64,000 nucleotides of DNA, taken from assembly GCA_029866965.1 (NCBI GenBank), contig CP123444.1, positions 847,501 to 911,500 of the forward strand, in the 5' to 3' direction. The position numbers and the translations under genes were made by a program. Each line of letters starts with the position of its first letter. The first letter of the stretch is position 1. This document shows positions 8,819-17,331 of the stretch, piece by piece. This stretch comes from Flavobacteriaceae bacterium YJPT1-3. GTDB taxonomy: Bacteria; Bacteroidota; Bacteroidia; Flavobacteriales; Flavobacteriaceae. The notes beneath the pieces were generated by a model. That model did not search any database and was not told the DNA's origin. It worked only from the letters and a program-made list of their open reading frames with translations.

Positions 8819-9000
8819 AATTGTGATATTTAGTGTTCCATCAGCAAAACCCTTTTGCCGACGAGACAAACCTAAAAACCGCCAATCTGCTACTCGGTTG
8901 ATGCCCAGTTACTTTCGTTTATAGTTATTTACAAGCGTTTGTGCACTTTATCGAAAGGGGGTGTTTTCCCCCTAAGAAATAGGGTAGAATGGGGTATTTT
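8762..9000. repeat. Direct repeat copy 2: ssb 5' end plus upstream region
   Basis: Diverged copy of 3974-4214 in the same orientation. It keeps the ssb start, the tract with agcaaaacccttttgccgac, and the tatcgaaagggggtgttt tract. After it, 9001-9189 is AT-rich and empty up to the end of the type III Res gene. It is the internal boundary between the two defence cassettes. Confidence 0.85.
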
Positions 9001-9189
9001 GGAAATTGACTATTTATTCATCACTAATTTATGTGTGAGCAATTAGCAAATGATTTTAATTTTATGCCCGATTTTACCTTGCATAAAATGGATTTTAAAA
9101 CTTAAGCTAAAAGAATTCGCAAACACCGTTTCGAATAATTCTTAGAAGTTCTCAACCACAATATATCATTTTCGAGTGGATAGTATTAT

Positions 9190-12100
9190 TTACCTCATCA
9201 AAGCTTCATTAGTTACATCCTCCATACTCGCAGCTACAATCATTTCTGTATCTAAAGCTTTGAAATGTTTTTTACCACAATCTATTTTACCCTGTTCTTT
9301 TGGTCTTAAATCACCGAATAGGGTTGTTCCTTTTGATTCTACAACAAAATATAGTTTCTCATCATCACCGTCTTTCCATAAGATTGCCCAATCAGGATTG
9401 TAAGTTCCTAATGGTGTATCAATCTTAAACCAGTTTGGAAGTTTTGCGTACACTGAGATATTATCGCTGTTTTCAAAATCATTGGCTAGTTTTGACTCTA
9501 CTGTTGAATCATAAACTACGTAATCATAAGGTGATTTTTCGCTTTCGCTGAGGTTGCTTTTTAAGTAACCGAAAAGCTCTTCGTTTTCAAAAAGTTCCTG
9601 ACTATAATATTCAGAATCTCCTATCTTTTTGTATTGAATACCATCTATAATGTGTAAACGCATTTGTTCATTTATGATATCTATACAGCCCTCGATAAAC
9701 TTTTGCGGATTGATTTTAAAGTAGCCCAACTTATTGGTTCCTGTGAGTATCTTAACAATAGACTTACGTGTTAACTGAGTTTCATTTTGAAGATAACCAA
9801 CGATGTCTGGTAGTACCTGAACTTCATCTTTAACGTTCTCAGAATAGGTCGTTGGGTCTTCATTAGCTTGAAGTCCTCCGATACTCATAGCGACCTTAAC
9901 TTTAGTATAATGAAGCTTACCTCTGGTAATCTTTAATCTATCGTCTAAGGCTCTAATACACTCCTTCACTAAGCTATCTGAATCGAAATCTACTGAGAAT
10001 GTTGTCTTGTATTTTACTCGCTCCCAAAGTTCTTTGAATTCTGGACTGTTAAGTACTCGTTTGTTTACTCGTACTTTCTTCTTATCGTCCTGATTCTTAA
10101 TCTGAAGTTTTCCAGCTGCTGCTTTTAAATTACTGAGGATTTGATTTTCTACGTGCTCATTTTCTGCAAACTCTTCAGGAAGTTCTACTGCATCATCCTT
10201 TATAGCAATACGCAATAAATCTTGTACTTTTCCTCTGGTATCGATGTATCCTTTTAGGATGAGGTAGTCATAAAGCTGTTCTGACTTTTCTTGACCTAAA
10301 TATTCTACCTCATCTCCATCAATACTCATTACGATATTATTGAAACTGTGTGTTTCCAGAACTCCGAATTTAATACCTGTATCTGCTTCTATTTCTTTTT
10401 GAAGATTGTCTACAAAATCTACATACGATTCAGTAGCCATAACGGTTAATGTATTGGTTTCAAAACCATATACACGTTCACCATCTTGATTTACGCATAA
10501 TCGTAAACCTCGACCTATTTCCTGTCTTCTTCTAATGTCTGAATTTCCAGCATCCTTCAACGTACATATCTGGAATACATTAGGATTATCCCATCCTTCT
10601 TTTAATGCTGAATGTGAAAAGATAAAACGCAACTTAGAATCAAAACTCAGTAACTTTTCCTTGTCACGCATAATAAGATTATAAGTATCCTCATCTGCAT
10701 TTATTTTACCTGTGGTATCCTTGAAGTATTCAAACTTCTCTTTTTTGTTACTGGCTTTACTTTTCTTATCAATGGAAAAATAACCGTTGTGAACTTCTGA
10801 AGCATCAACTTCAACATCCTTCATCTCCCCAAAAAGACTTGCATATTTCGTTTTCTTAATGAGTTTCTGATATTCTTTTTCAAAAATTTCTGCGTATTCC
10901 CCTAATGATGCATTTCCTTCCTCATCATACACTCGATACTTACCTACGGAATCAATGAAGAATAAACTGAGCACTTTTATTCCTTGCGGATTGAGCACTA
11001 ATTCCTTATCCAGATGTGCCTCGATGGTTTTACTTATTAAAGCCGTTTTAATTTGTTTGTCATCTACACTGCCTATGGCTTCACCAACTTTTAATTCTTC
11101 ATCTCTACTGGTAAAATCAATGTATTCATCAGCTACGTAAATATCTTTTATGATGTAGCCTTCATATTCAATACGCCCTGTAAGTTCTTCTAGGTCTTGG
11201 TTTTGCTTCACCCATTTTTTGACTCGTTGAATGCTTCCACCTTGCATTGCATCTACCTCAACACGAGCTTCTATTGTATTTCGCTTTGAGCGAACTTCTA
11301 ATAAACGTATGTACGCTTGATTATTCATTCCTTCCGTTTGGATGGAGCCTACCTCAATTTGCTTGACTAGCTTTTTGTCATAGGCATCTACTGCATCCAG
11401 CTTGTACATTAAATTCACCTTCTCTTTATGTGTCGCCGAATAACGTAGAATAGCCAACGGATTTAAACCTTGCACTGCCTTTTTAGCCAGTGGTGTACTC
11501 ATTGTACTTTGAGGTTCATCTATAAACACTACTGGATTTGTGTTTTTGATGAGGTCTAAAGGCTTGTATCCTAATTTATCATTGTAACGATGGATAATGT
11601 TTGCTTTCTTTCTAGCATCATCAGGGTTTTCAAAGCTTTTGCGAAAAGCGTCAATGTTAATCACCATAATGGACAAACCATCATTGGTAGAAAAGTCACG
11701 TACCTCGTTTAATTTACTACTGTCGTATATAAAGAAATTGTAGTTAAGGTTATCGTATAATTGTTTGAAATGCTCCTCAGTAATCTGAAGCGACTTATAC
11801 ACACCTTCTTTAATAGGAATAGATGGCACTACAATGATATGCTTCGAAAAACCATATTTGGTATACAACTCCATTATAGAACGTAAGTACACATAGGTTT
11901 TACCAGTACCTGTTTCCATCTCTATGGTAAAGTCCAGATGGTTTCTATCTATCTCGCTGCGTTCACTTGGTTTTAATCCATTAGCTAATTGAAGGTTTTG
12001 AACGTTTTCTACCAGATTACCTTCTGTAAGTGTTAAACGGTTTCCGTAACCAATTTCATTAAAGGCTATATTCTGCTGTTTTGCTAAGAATTCTGGTGAG

Positions 12101-12213
12101 TATACCGTAAAGTTAGCCTCACATATCTCTTGACCCTGAAATATGTCCGTAATGGCTTTTAAGGCGTCTCTTTGGTAATCTAGACTACTGTCAAATTGTA
12201 TTTTCATACTCAT
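9190..12213 (-). CDS. res: Type III restriction endonuclease subunit Res
   Basis: A 1007-residue Res subunit. It has an SF2 helicase core with Walker A METGTGKT (99-106), an IDEPQ box (231-235, the DEAD-box equivalent in this family) and the C-terminal helicase motifs FSHSALKEGWDNPN and RRRQEIGRGLRL. The C-terminal nuclease is of PD-(D/E)xK type: NPDW (939-942) and VVESKGT with E959 and K961. With Mod it should cut DNA carrying two head-to-head unmethylated sites. It is the last gene of the operon, 8 bp after the UDG-like gene. All key motifs are present, so it should be active. Confidence 0.95.
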   Translation of the reverse strand: MSMKIQFDSSLDYQRDALKAITDIFQGQEICEANFTVYSPEFLAKQQNIAFNEIGYGNRLTLTEGNLVENVQNLQLANGLKPSERSEIDRNHLDFTIEMETGTGKTYVYLRSIMELYTKYGFSKHIIVVPSIPIKEGVYKSLQITEEHFKQLYDNLNYNFFIYDSSKLNEVRDFSTNDGLSIMVINIDAFRKSFENPDDARKKANIIHRYNDKLGYKPLDLIKNTNPVVFIDEPQSTMSTPLAKKAVQGLNPLAILRYSATHKEKVNLMYKLDAVDAYDKKLVKQIEVGSIQTEGMNNQAYIRLLEVRSKRNTIEARVEVDAMQGGSIQRVKKWVKQNQDLEELTGRIEYEGYIIKDIYVADEYIDFTSRDEELKVGEAIGSVDDKQIKTALISKTIEAHLDKELVLNPQGIKVLSLFFIDSVGKYRVYDEEGNASLGEYAEIFEKEYQKLIKKTKYASLFGEMKDVEVDASEVHNGYFSIDKKSKASNKKEKFEYFKDTTGKINADEDTYNLIMRDKEKLLSFDSKLRFIFSHSALKEGWDNPNVFQICTLKDAGNSDIRRRQEIGRGLRLCVNQDGERVYGFETNTLTVMATESYVDFVDNLQKEIEADTGIKFGVLETHSFNNIVMSIDGDEVEYLGQEKSEQLYDYLILKGYIDTRGKVQDLLRIAIKDDAVELPEEFAENEHVENQILSNLKAAAGKLQIKNQDDKKKVRVNKRVLNSPEFKELWERVKYKTTFSVDFDSDSLVKECIRALDDRLKITRGKLHYTKVKVAMSIGGLQANEDPTTYSENVKDEVQVLPDIVGYLQNETQLTRKSIVKILTGTNKLGYFKINPQKFIEGCIDIINEQMRLHIIDGIQYKKIGDSEYYSQELFENEELFGYLKSNLSESEKSPYDYVVYDSTVESKLANDFENSDNISVYAKLPNWFKIDTPLGTYNPDWAILWKDGDDEKLYFVVESKGTTLFGDLRPKEQGKIDCGKKHFKALDTEMIVAASMEDVTNEALMR

Positions 12214-12221
12214 TTTAAACT

Positions 12222-12899
12222 TTAGGAAAGTAAATTACTATTAATCCAAGCCTTCAATGTTTCCAAATATGCCACACCGCTCCTTCTTACCGCATAACCA
12301 CTTGGACTATATGATGTGGGCACAAATTCAACATTTGTATTCTTAATAGCGTTGATATAGCCTTCAAAACCGTTCATACCCAAACTTTTCTCTTTAGGTT
12401 TTGTTTTAAATTGTTTTGTTATCGTGCTATTTCCCATGGTATGAACTACTCTTTGGATATCTTGATTTTCTATTACGGAAAAAACTTTTTGATTGTAATT
12501 TCTGTTAACCTTCACATTGGCAGCTCCGTGTGTTGTTGTAAAAAGCTTAGCGTCAAAATAATTGGTATAAATATGTTCATTAGCAAATTTTTGGTTTACT
12601 AAATCATCATTCTCTGCATTTGATATTTCTATAGATTCTATAACATCTAAAAAACAAAACCTATAGTCTTTCATTACCTCCAACTTATTCCTTAAATTAT
12701 CGGTGAAGTAATTTTCATTTTTTCCTAATAACATTGCAATAACTTTCCAAAAGTAATTGGACTGTCTCCCATAATAATAATCAGTATTTTGACCATTTGG
12801 GTTGAAAGGATTAAAGGACCCAAGGATTAAAGTCCTTACATTTTTTATTTCTGCCGGTTCTATCCAATTGTTTTCTTTACAAACGTGGTTGATTTTCAT
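12222..12899 (-). CDS. Uracil-DNA-glycosylase-superfamily-like protein
   Basis: A 225-residue protein between mod and res. Two blocks fit UDG-superfamily motifs: LILGSFNPFNPNG (24-36) followed by YYYGRQSNYFWK (41-52), like the motif-1 and NxFW region of UDG-like proteins; and VPTSYSPSG (193-201), like the Pro-Ser loop (motif 2). A classic catalytic Asp/His is not evident, so activity is open. The spacing of 5 bp to mod and 8 bp to res shows it is an integral operon member. It might recognise or remove modified or damaged bases in phage DNA. Confidence is moderate in the fold and low in the function. Confidence 0.65.
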   Translation of the reverse strand: MKINHVCKENNWIEPAEIKNVRTLILGSFNPFNPNGQNTDYYYGRQSNYFWKVIAMLLGKNENYFTDNLRNKLEVMKDYRFCFLDVIESIEISNAENDDLVNQKFANEHIYTNYFDAKLFTTTHGAANVKVNRNYNQKVFSVIENQDIQRVVHTMGNSTITKQFKTKPKEKSLGMNGFEGYINAIKNTNVEFVPTSYSPSGYAVRRSGVAYLETLKAWINSNLLS

Positions 12900-12904
12900 A
12901 TTAC

Positions 12905-14809
12905 TTAAATACTTTTTATTTCAGTAATACCAAATCGTTTCAGGGTCTGCACACTATTAGTTTTCTCAACATCGGTAAAGCCAGAATCTTTAAAAACCAC
13001 TCTACAAACTTCTGGTTGCAGCTCTTCTTTCCATTTACCAATACCTTCTGCTACTTTGCTGGTAATAGTATCTGCTAAACAAATAAATAAAGCTCCATAC
13101 CCAACACTAAACACAGTTTTACCTGCTATTTGCTTTTCTTCAATAGGTAAGGTGAGGTCTAATCCGTATTTAAGCAATATTTCATAGAGTACATCGTGCT
13201 CTGTACGGTCTGTTTTAATATTGTCTTGTGCATCAAAAAGGCTGTCGTCTAGATTGTCTGGGTTACCATCCCAACCTTTTATATTACTAGTATCGAGTTT
13301 AAAGACTTTGAAACCTAAGTCTAAATCTTTGGCTTTTTCTGAATGTGCTGACGCTATTTTTTTGGCTGCTCTACGGATACGTTCTTTACCGATTTCGGAT
13401 ATTAATTTATATCCATCTTTAAACGCTTTATTTTTTTCATCTATTATTTCTGGTAGTTGAATTTGAATGTGTTTTCTCTTTCCTAAATCTTCTGTATTCA
13501 TTTCCATAACAGATTGTGCTGTTGTTCCTGAACCAGAGAAAAAATCTAAAACTATTGAATCTTCCGTAAAATTTGATTTTATGAGATTTCTTATTAATTG
13601 AGAAGGCTTTGTGTAATCAAAATATTCAGTAGTATCAAATAATTCCCTCATTTCACTATCACTTTCTTGATTGTCGCCCCAATCCTTTAATAAAAGGTCT
13701 GTTATTGATTTTCTTTTACCTTTCTCATCCTCAGAAACATCTCTTCTTAAACCATAATTCGAAGTAATAAACAGCAATTCATCATCGATATAGTTATCTA
13801 TATTATCTTGAGAAGTCGAAAACTTTGATTTTACTTCTACTTTTTCTATGGTTTTTCCATTTTCATATTTAACATCATTTAAATACTCAACTTCCATTGT
13901 CCTTATCTTATAGACTCCAGCTTTAATGACGCCTGAATCTCCAATTTTAACACGCACGCCTTTTTTAAAAATTCTGATAGATTCGTTATTGGAAATATTA
14001 ATAACCTTTTTTGTTGAATCAGATGTTCCTTCAATTGACAACTTTTCTAAAGCAATTTTCTGCTTTGAATAAACTAAAACGTACTCCATTACTTTAGCTG
14101 TATGTTTTGCTAAAAATGATGGTTGTTTTTTTCTTTTCCATTTAAGAATATCAACCCTGTTCTCCTCACCAAAAACTTCATTACAGAGCTTGATTAGATT
14201 TTCAATCTCATTATCATCAATACTCATAAAAATCACTCCATCATCTTTGAGTAAATTTCTTGCTAGGCGTAAGCGAGGATACATCATATTGAGCCAATTG
14301 GAATGGTAACGTCCATCGCTATCACTGTTGGTACTTAGCTTGTTTCCTTCTTTATCTATCTGCCCTGTGACTTCTTGGTAATTGCGTAGATTGTCTTTAT
14401 AGTTGTCTTTATACACGAAGTCCTTCCCTGTATTGTATGGTGGGTCTATGTATATCATTTTTACTTTACCAGCGTATCCTTTTTGTAGTAGTTTGAGTAC
14501 TTCTAGGTTATCGCCTTCTATGTATAGGTTTTCTGTGGTATCCCAATCCACACTTTCTTCTGGTGCTGGTCGTAAGGTGCCTGTACTTGGTTTTTGGGCT
14601 TCACGTCTTGCATTTGCTTTTCCTGCCCACGTAAAACGGTAGTATTCTTCACCTTCTTCTAGCTCGTTACCCAGTACTTCTTGCAGTACTTTAAAATCTA
14701 TTTTTCCTTCGGTTACTATTTCTGGAAATAGTGCCTTTAACTTATCGATATTGCTTTCTACGATGTTCTCGCTTTGAGAAAGGTTATGGTCTTTGGTTAT
14801 TTTCTCCAT
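12905..14809 (-). CDS. mod: Type III DNA methyltransferase subunit Mod
   Basis: 634 residues, beta-class amino-methyltransferase order: DPPYNTG catalytic motif IV at 122-128 first, a long variable target-recognition region (about 210-400), then the SAM-binding motif LDFFSGSGTT (421-430). DPPY fits N6-adenine methylation. Mod both protects host sites and gives Res its specificity. The N-terminal 60 residues (NIDKLKALFPEIVTEGKIDF) match type III Mod proteins. I see no simple-sequence repeat that would phase-vary it. It lies 4 bp after the DUF262 gene. Confidence 0.95.
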   Translation of the reverse strand: MEKITKDHNLSQSENIVESNIDKLKALFPEIVTEGKIDFKVLQEVLGNELEEGEEYYRFTWAGKANARREAQKPSTGTLRPAPEESVDWDTTENLYIEGDNLEVLKLLQKGYAGKVKMIYIDPPYNTGKDFVYKDNYKDNLRNYQEVTGQIDKEGNKLSTNSDSDGRYHSNWLNMMYPRLRLARNLLKDDGVIFMSIDDNEIENLIKLCNEVFGEENRVDILKWKRKKQPSFLAKHTAKVMEYVLVYSKQKIALEKLSIEGTSDSTKKVINISNNESIRIFKKGVRVKIGDSGVIKAGVYKIRTMEVEYLNDVKYENGKTIEKVEVKSKFSTSQDNIDNYIDDELLFITSNYGLRRDVSEDEKGKRKSITDLLLKDWGDNQESDSEMRELFDTTEYFDYTKPSQLIRNLIKSNFTEDSIVLDFFSGSGTTAQSVMEMNTEDLGKRKHIQIQLPEIIDEKNKAFKDGYKLISEIGKERIRRAAKKIASAHSEKAKDLDLGFKVFKLDTSNIKGWDGNPDNLDDSLFDAQDNIKTDRTEHDVLYEILLKYGLDLTLPIEEKQIAGKTVFSVGYGALFICLADTITSKVAEGIGKWKEELQPEVCRVVFKDSGFTDVEKTNSVQTLKRFGITEIKSI

Positions 14810-14813
14810 TTTA

Positions 14814-16571
14814 TTAGTGCTTTTTCCAGATTACAAGAGCTAAATCTGTTAGGTCATTTGCTCTATTTGATATGGTTTCTTCATCCCAATGCTCAGATGA
14901 AGTGTAATTAGTTGTTATTGGTAAACTTGAATACTGGTTGAGAATACTACGTTTGTTTTCCCACGCTGAATTACGAAGTTTACTGTTGAGGTTTTTAGTA
15001 ATGATGGTTAGATTTCCTAAAGTGAGTAGTTTTCTATTTCTTTCAAAACTTTCCTCAGGTGTCAAGTCTTTGAACCAATTCTCTGACCATTTTTTAGGCA
15101 TTATATGTTCGGTTGAAAAGGCGTTACAACTTAATGCCGTCAAGTCATTTAAAACCGTATTTATTTGATATAAAGAAATTAAAAACAGAATTTCTCTTGC
15201 TTGTTGGTTACTCAGTTTTGTATTATGAAAACCGTTTCTAAAATCCTCATCACTTGGAAATCTAGCGGTATCTTCAGAGTACCCTTGTAGAATATCGTTC
15301 AATCTAGTAGAAATAGCTTGTTTGCTGTCTCCGCACTTTAATTGTCTGATTAGTGATATAAAAAGGTTGTTATAATTTTTTGTAGTTAGCTTACAAACTG
15401 CCCTTCTCACGAGGTAACTTTCTAACAATAAGAAGCATTTTTCACGTTCTACCTCATCCTGAATGTTGTTATATAAATAAAGTACTAAAGGATATATGGT
15501 GGTAATATTCAAATTTTCAATGACGTGAAAAAATCGTTTTTCATTATCACTAAATCGCATATTGTTTAACTCAGTACCTGATGGTAAATTGAAATAAACA
15601 TCTGCATAATTTTTTAGCGTTTTCAGAAATTCTTGTTTTTCTTCAAAGGTTTTTGTCGAAAGCCATTCTTTATAGTCTTTAAATAAATGCTCTAAAGACA
15701 CATCCTTTTCTTTCTCAATAAGTAGGTAACAATACAGTAGGACATCGATATTCTCACGATATACTCTACCCGCTGTCTTTTTAGCATTCCAAAATGCTAC
15801 AGTTTCTTCATCTGCTTCAAAAACATCTTCCCAATATTCTTTATATAAATCTTGCGATTTTTTATCACTGAATATATGGTTCTTAAGTAGTTCTGAAGTT
15901 GTTAATTTGACTCCTAAAGAGTTTATCGTATCAAATATTTCTTGTTCATCATCGTGTTGCTCCAGAACCATATTTATAGCAGGAAAACGTTGTAAAAGCG
16001 TAAAGTTTCTTTCTAACAGCTCATCGTTAGTCAAGCTATTGTATTTCTCTCTAAAATAGAGGTAGGTATCAACTATCTTATTATTAATTTCTTTGATTTC
16101 TTCGTCAGTTGTTCCATCTGACTCCATTATTAAATCAAAAGCCTTTTTATCAAGCCTGTTGTGGATAATTCTGTGATGCACCTTACCGTAAGCATCTTTA
16201 AACGAAAGTGAACCATTAAGATTTTCATATAAATGGCTTGCATTTTCTTGAGATAAGTCAACGCTATTAGCAAGAGCTTTGATTAGTAGTGAAAACGTAG
16301 TCATACGCTGTTGACCATCAACCAAATCATATTGAGCAGTCATCTGTGTACTCGCTGGGCTATTTTTTGTGATAATTGTACCTATAAAATGTTCTTTATG
16401 ATGTTCAGTATTCACTTTTGCCTTGTTTAACTTCAATGTATTTTCTAAATCCTCATACAGGTTTTCACAATCCTCTTTTTTCCAAACGTAAGGTCTTTGA
16501 AAAAACGGAATTACATATTGATTCGTTCCAGTATTGAATAATTTTATTAGACTCTCTTTGCTAATGTTCAT
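14814..16571 (-). CDS. DUF262/DUF1524 protein, GmrSD-like nuclease
   Basis: 585 residues. The N-terminal DUF262 has IPFFQRPYVWKKEDCENLYEDL (about 21-42) and the ParB-like nucleotide-binding signature DLVDGQQR (82-89). The C-terminal DUF1524 has an HNH-type centre: EHIMPKK (488-494) and LGNLTIITKNLNSKLRN (518-534). Known relatives are the type IV enzyme GmrSD, which cuts glucosylated-hydroxymethylcytosine DNA using NTP, and BrxU. Here it sits inside a type III operon, overlapping DUF4391 by 11 bp. It may cover phages whose modified bases block the type III enzyme. Confidence 0.85.
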   Translation of the reverse strand: MNISKESLIKLFNTGTNQYVIPFFQRPYVWKKEDCENLYEDLENTLKLNKAKVNTEHHKEHFIGTIITKNSPASTQMTAQYDLVDGQQRMTTFSLLIKALANSVDLSQENASHLYENLNGSLSFKDAYGKVHHRIIHNRLDKKAFDLIMESDGTTDEEIKEINNKIVDTYLYFREKYNSLTNDELLERNFTLLQRFPAINMVLEQHDDEQEIFDTINSLGVKLTTSELLKNHIFSDKKSQDLYKEYWEDVFEADEETVAFWNAKKTAGRVYRENIDVLLYCYLLIEKEKDVSLEHLFKDYKEWLSTKTFEEKQEFLKTLKNYADVYFNLPSGTELNNMRFSDNEKRFFHVIENLNITTIYPLVLYLYNNIQDEVEREKCFLLLESYLVRRAVCKLTTKNYNNLFISLIRQLKCGDSKQAISTRLNDILQGYSEDTARFPSDEDFRNGFHNTKLSNQQAREILFLISLYQINTVLNDLTALSCNAFSTEHIMPKKWSENWFKDLTPEESFERNRKLLTLGNLTIITKNLNSKLRNSAWENKRSILNQYSSLPITTNYTSSEHWDEETISNRANDLTDLALVIWKKH

Positions 16572-17331
16572 TCAGTAGATGCTTTATATTTTTTATTTGA
16601 TTACGTTTCTCTTGTATTCCAATGTTCAACCGCACTTTTTCGTTCAGCTGGCTTTCTTTTTTTATTTGACTAGATAATGAGACGATATCTCTTTCTAGCT
16701 GTTCTATTTGCTCCAGATGCTCCATATCTTGAGCTGTACGAGCGTTACTTCGTTTTTGATAGCTTCCAGTTATGCTTGCAGCTTGATATTGTACTATCGC
16801 TTGGATGTAGCTTTTATATAGTAACTCTAGATTTGTTTTATCTAGATTAGAAAAATCTAAAGCTTTGTAAAATGAATCTGTAAGCTCATTTTTATACAAT
16901 TTTGACAACGGAATTGTTGTAAAATAGCGTTCAATGGTCAGTTTGGTTTTATCGTTTTGATTGATACGTTTTACCGTAGCATTCATTACAAATTCAATAG
17001 CATCTTCGACTATAACTATCACTTGATGTGAAATATATTTTTGGATAAAGGAAATACATTTTTCAGCTCCTTTCTGTAATTGATTGTCTGAAACTTTACA
17101 AAGGATAACAAGCACTTGTTCATAGCTGTCTGTATCATTTACAACTGCTGGAATATTACTTGTAGAAGGAATTAGCTGAGCTACAATTTCCATTTGTTCA
17201 ATAATGGTATTCAATAACTTTTTTTCAGCACTGGAAATTCCATCCAAGCGAAGGAAGAATGCTTTCGTTAAGCGTTGTTGAACTAGATTACGTTCTGGAA
17301 TATTTAATATGTCGTTGTATCTGAAACTCAT
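16561..17331 (-). CDS. DUF4391 protein with C-terminal coiled coil
   Basis: 256 residues matching the DUF4391 pattern: an N-terminal NIPERNLVQQRLTKAFF motif, a central sensor-like alpha/beta region (VLVILCKVSDNQ, HQVIVIVEDA) and a C-terminal heptad-rich helix (about 205-256, EHLEQIEQLERDIVSLSSQIK). DUF4391 genes are known beside SNF2-type helicases and DNA methyltransferases in defence loci; the biochemical role is not known to me. It overlaps the helicase stop by 4 bp (ATGA type), so the two are translationally coupled and likely form a complex. Confidence 0.75.
   Translation of the reverse strand: MSFRYNDILNIPERNLVQQRLTKAFFLRLDGISSAEKKLLNTIIEQMEIVAQLIPSTSNIPAVVNDTDSYEQVLVILCKVSDNQLQKGAEKCISFIQKYISHQVIVIVEDAIEFVMNATVKRINQNDKTKLTIERYFTTIPLSKLYKNELTDSFYKALDFSNLDKTNLELLYKSYIQAIVQYQAASITGSYQKRSNARTAQDMEHLEQIEQLERDIVSLSSQIKKESQLNEKVRLNIGIQEKRNQIKNIKHLLNEH

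Noticed and set aside
8615-8869. An 84-codon minus-strand frame containing the ssb start
   Set aside because: Only 19 codons match ssb; the N-terminal extension is upstream DNA and the rest is antisense to the restriction-gene relic.
9001-9189. A possible CRISPR or prophage attachment site beside Res
   Set aside because: No regularly spaced repeats, no integrase gene and no tRNA here; only AT-rich filler after the ssb repeat.
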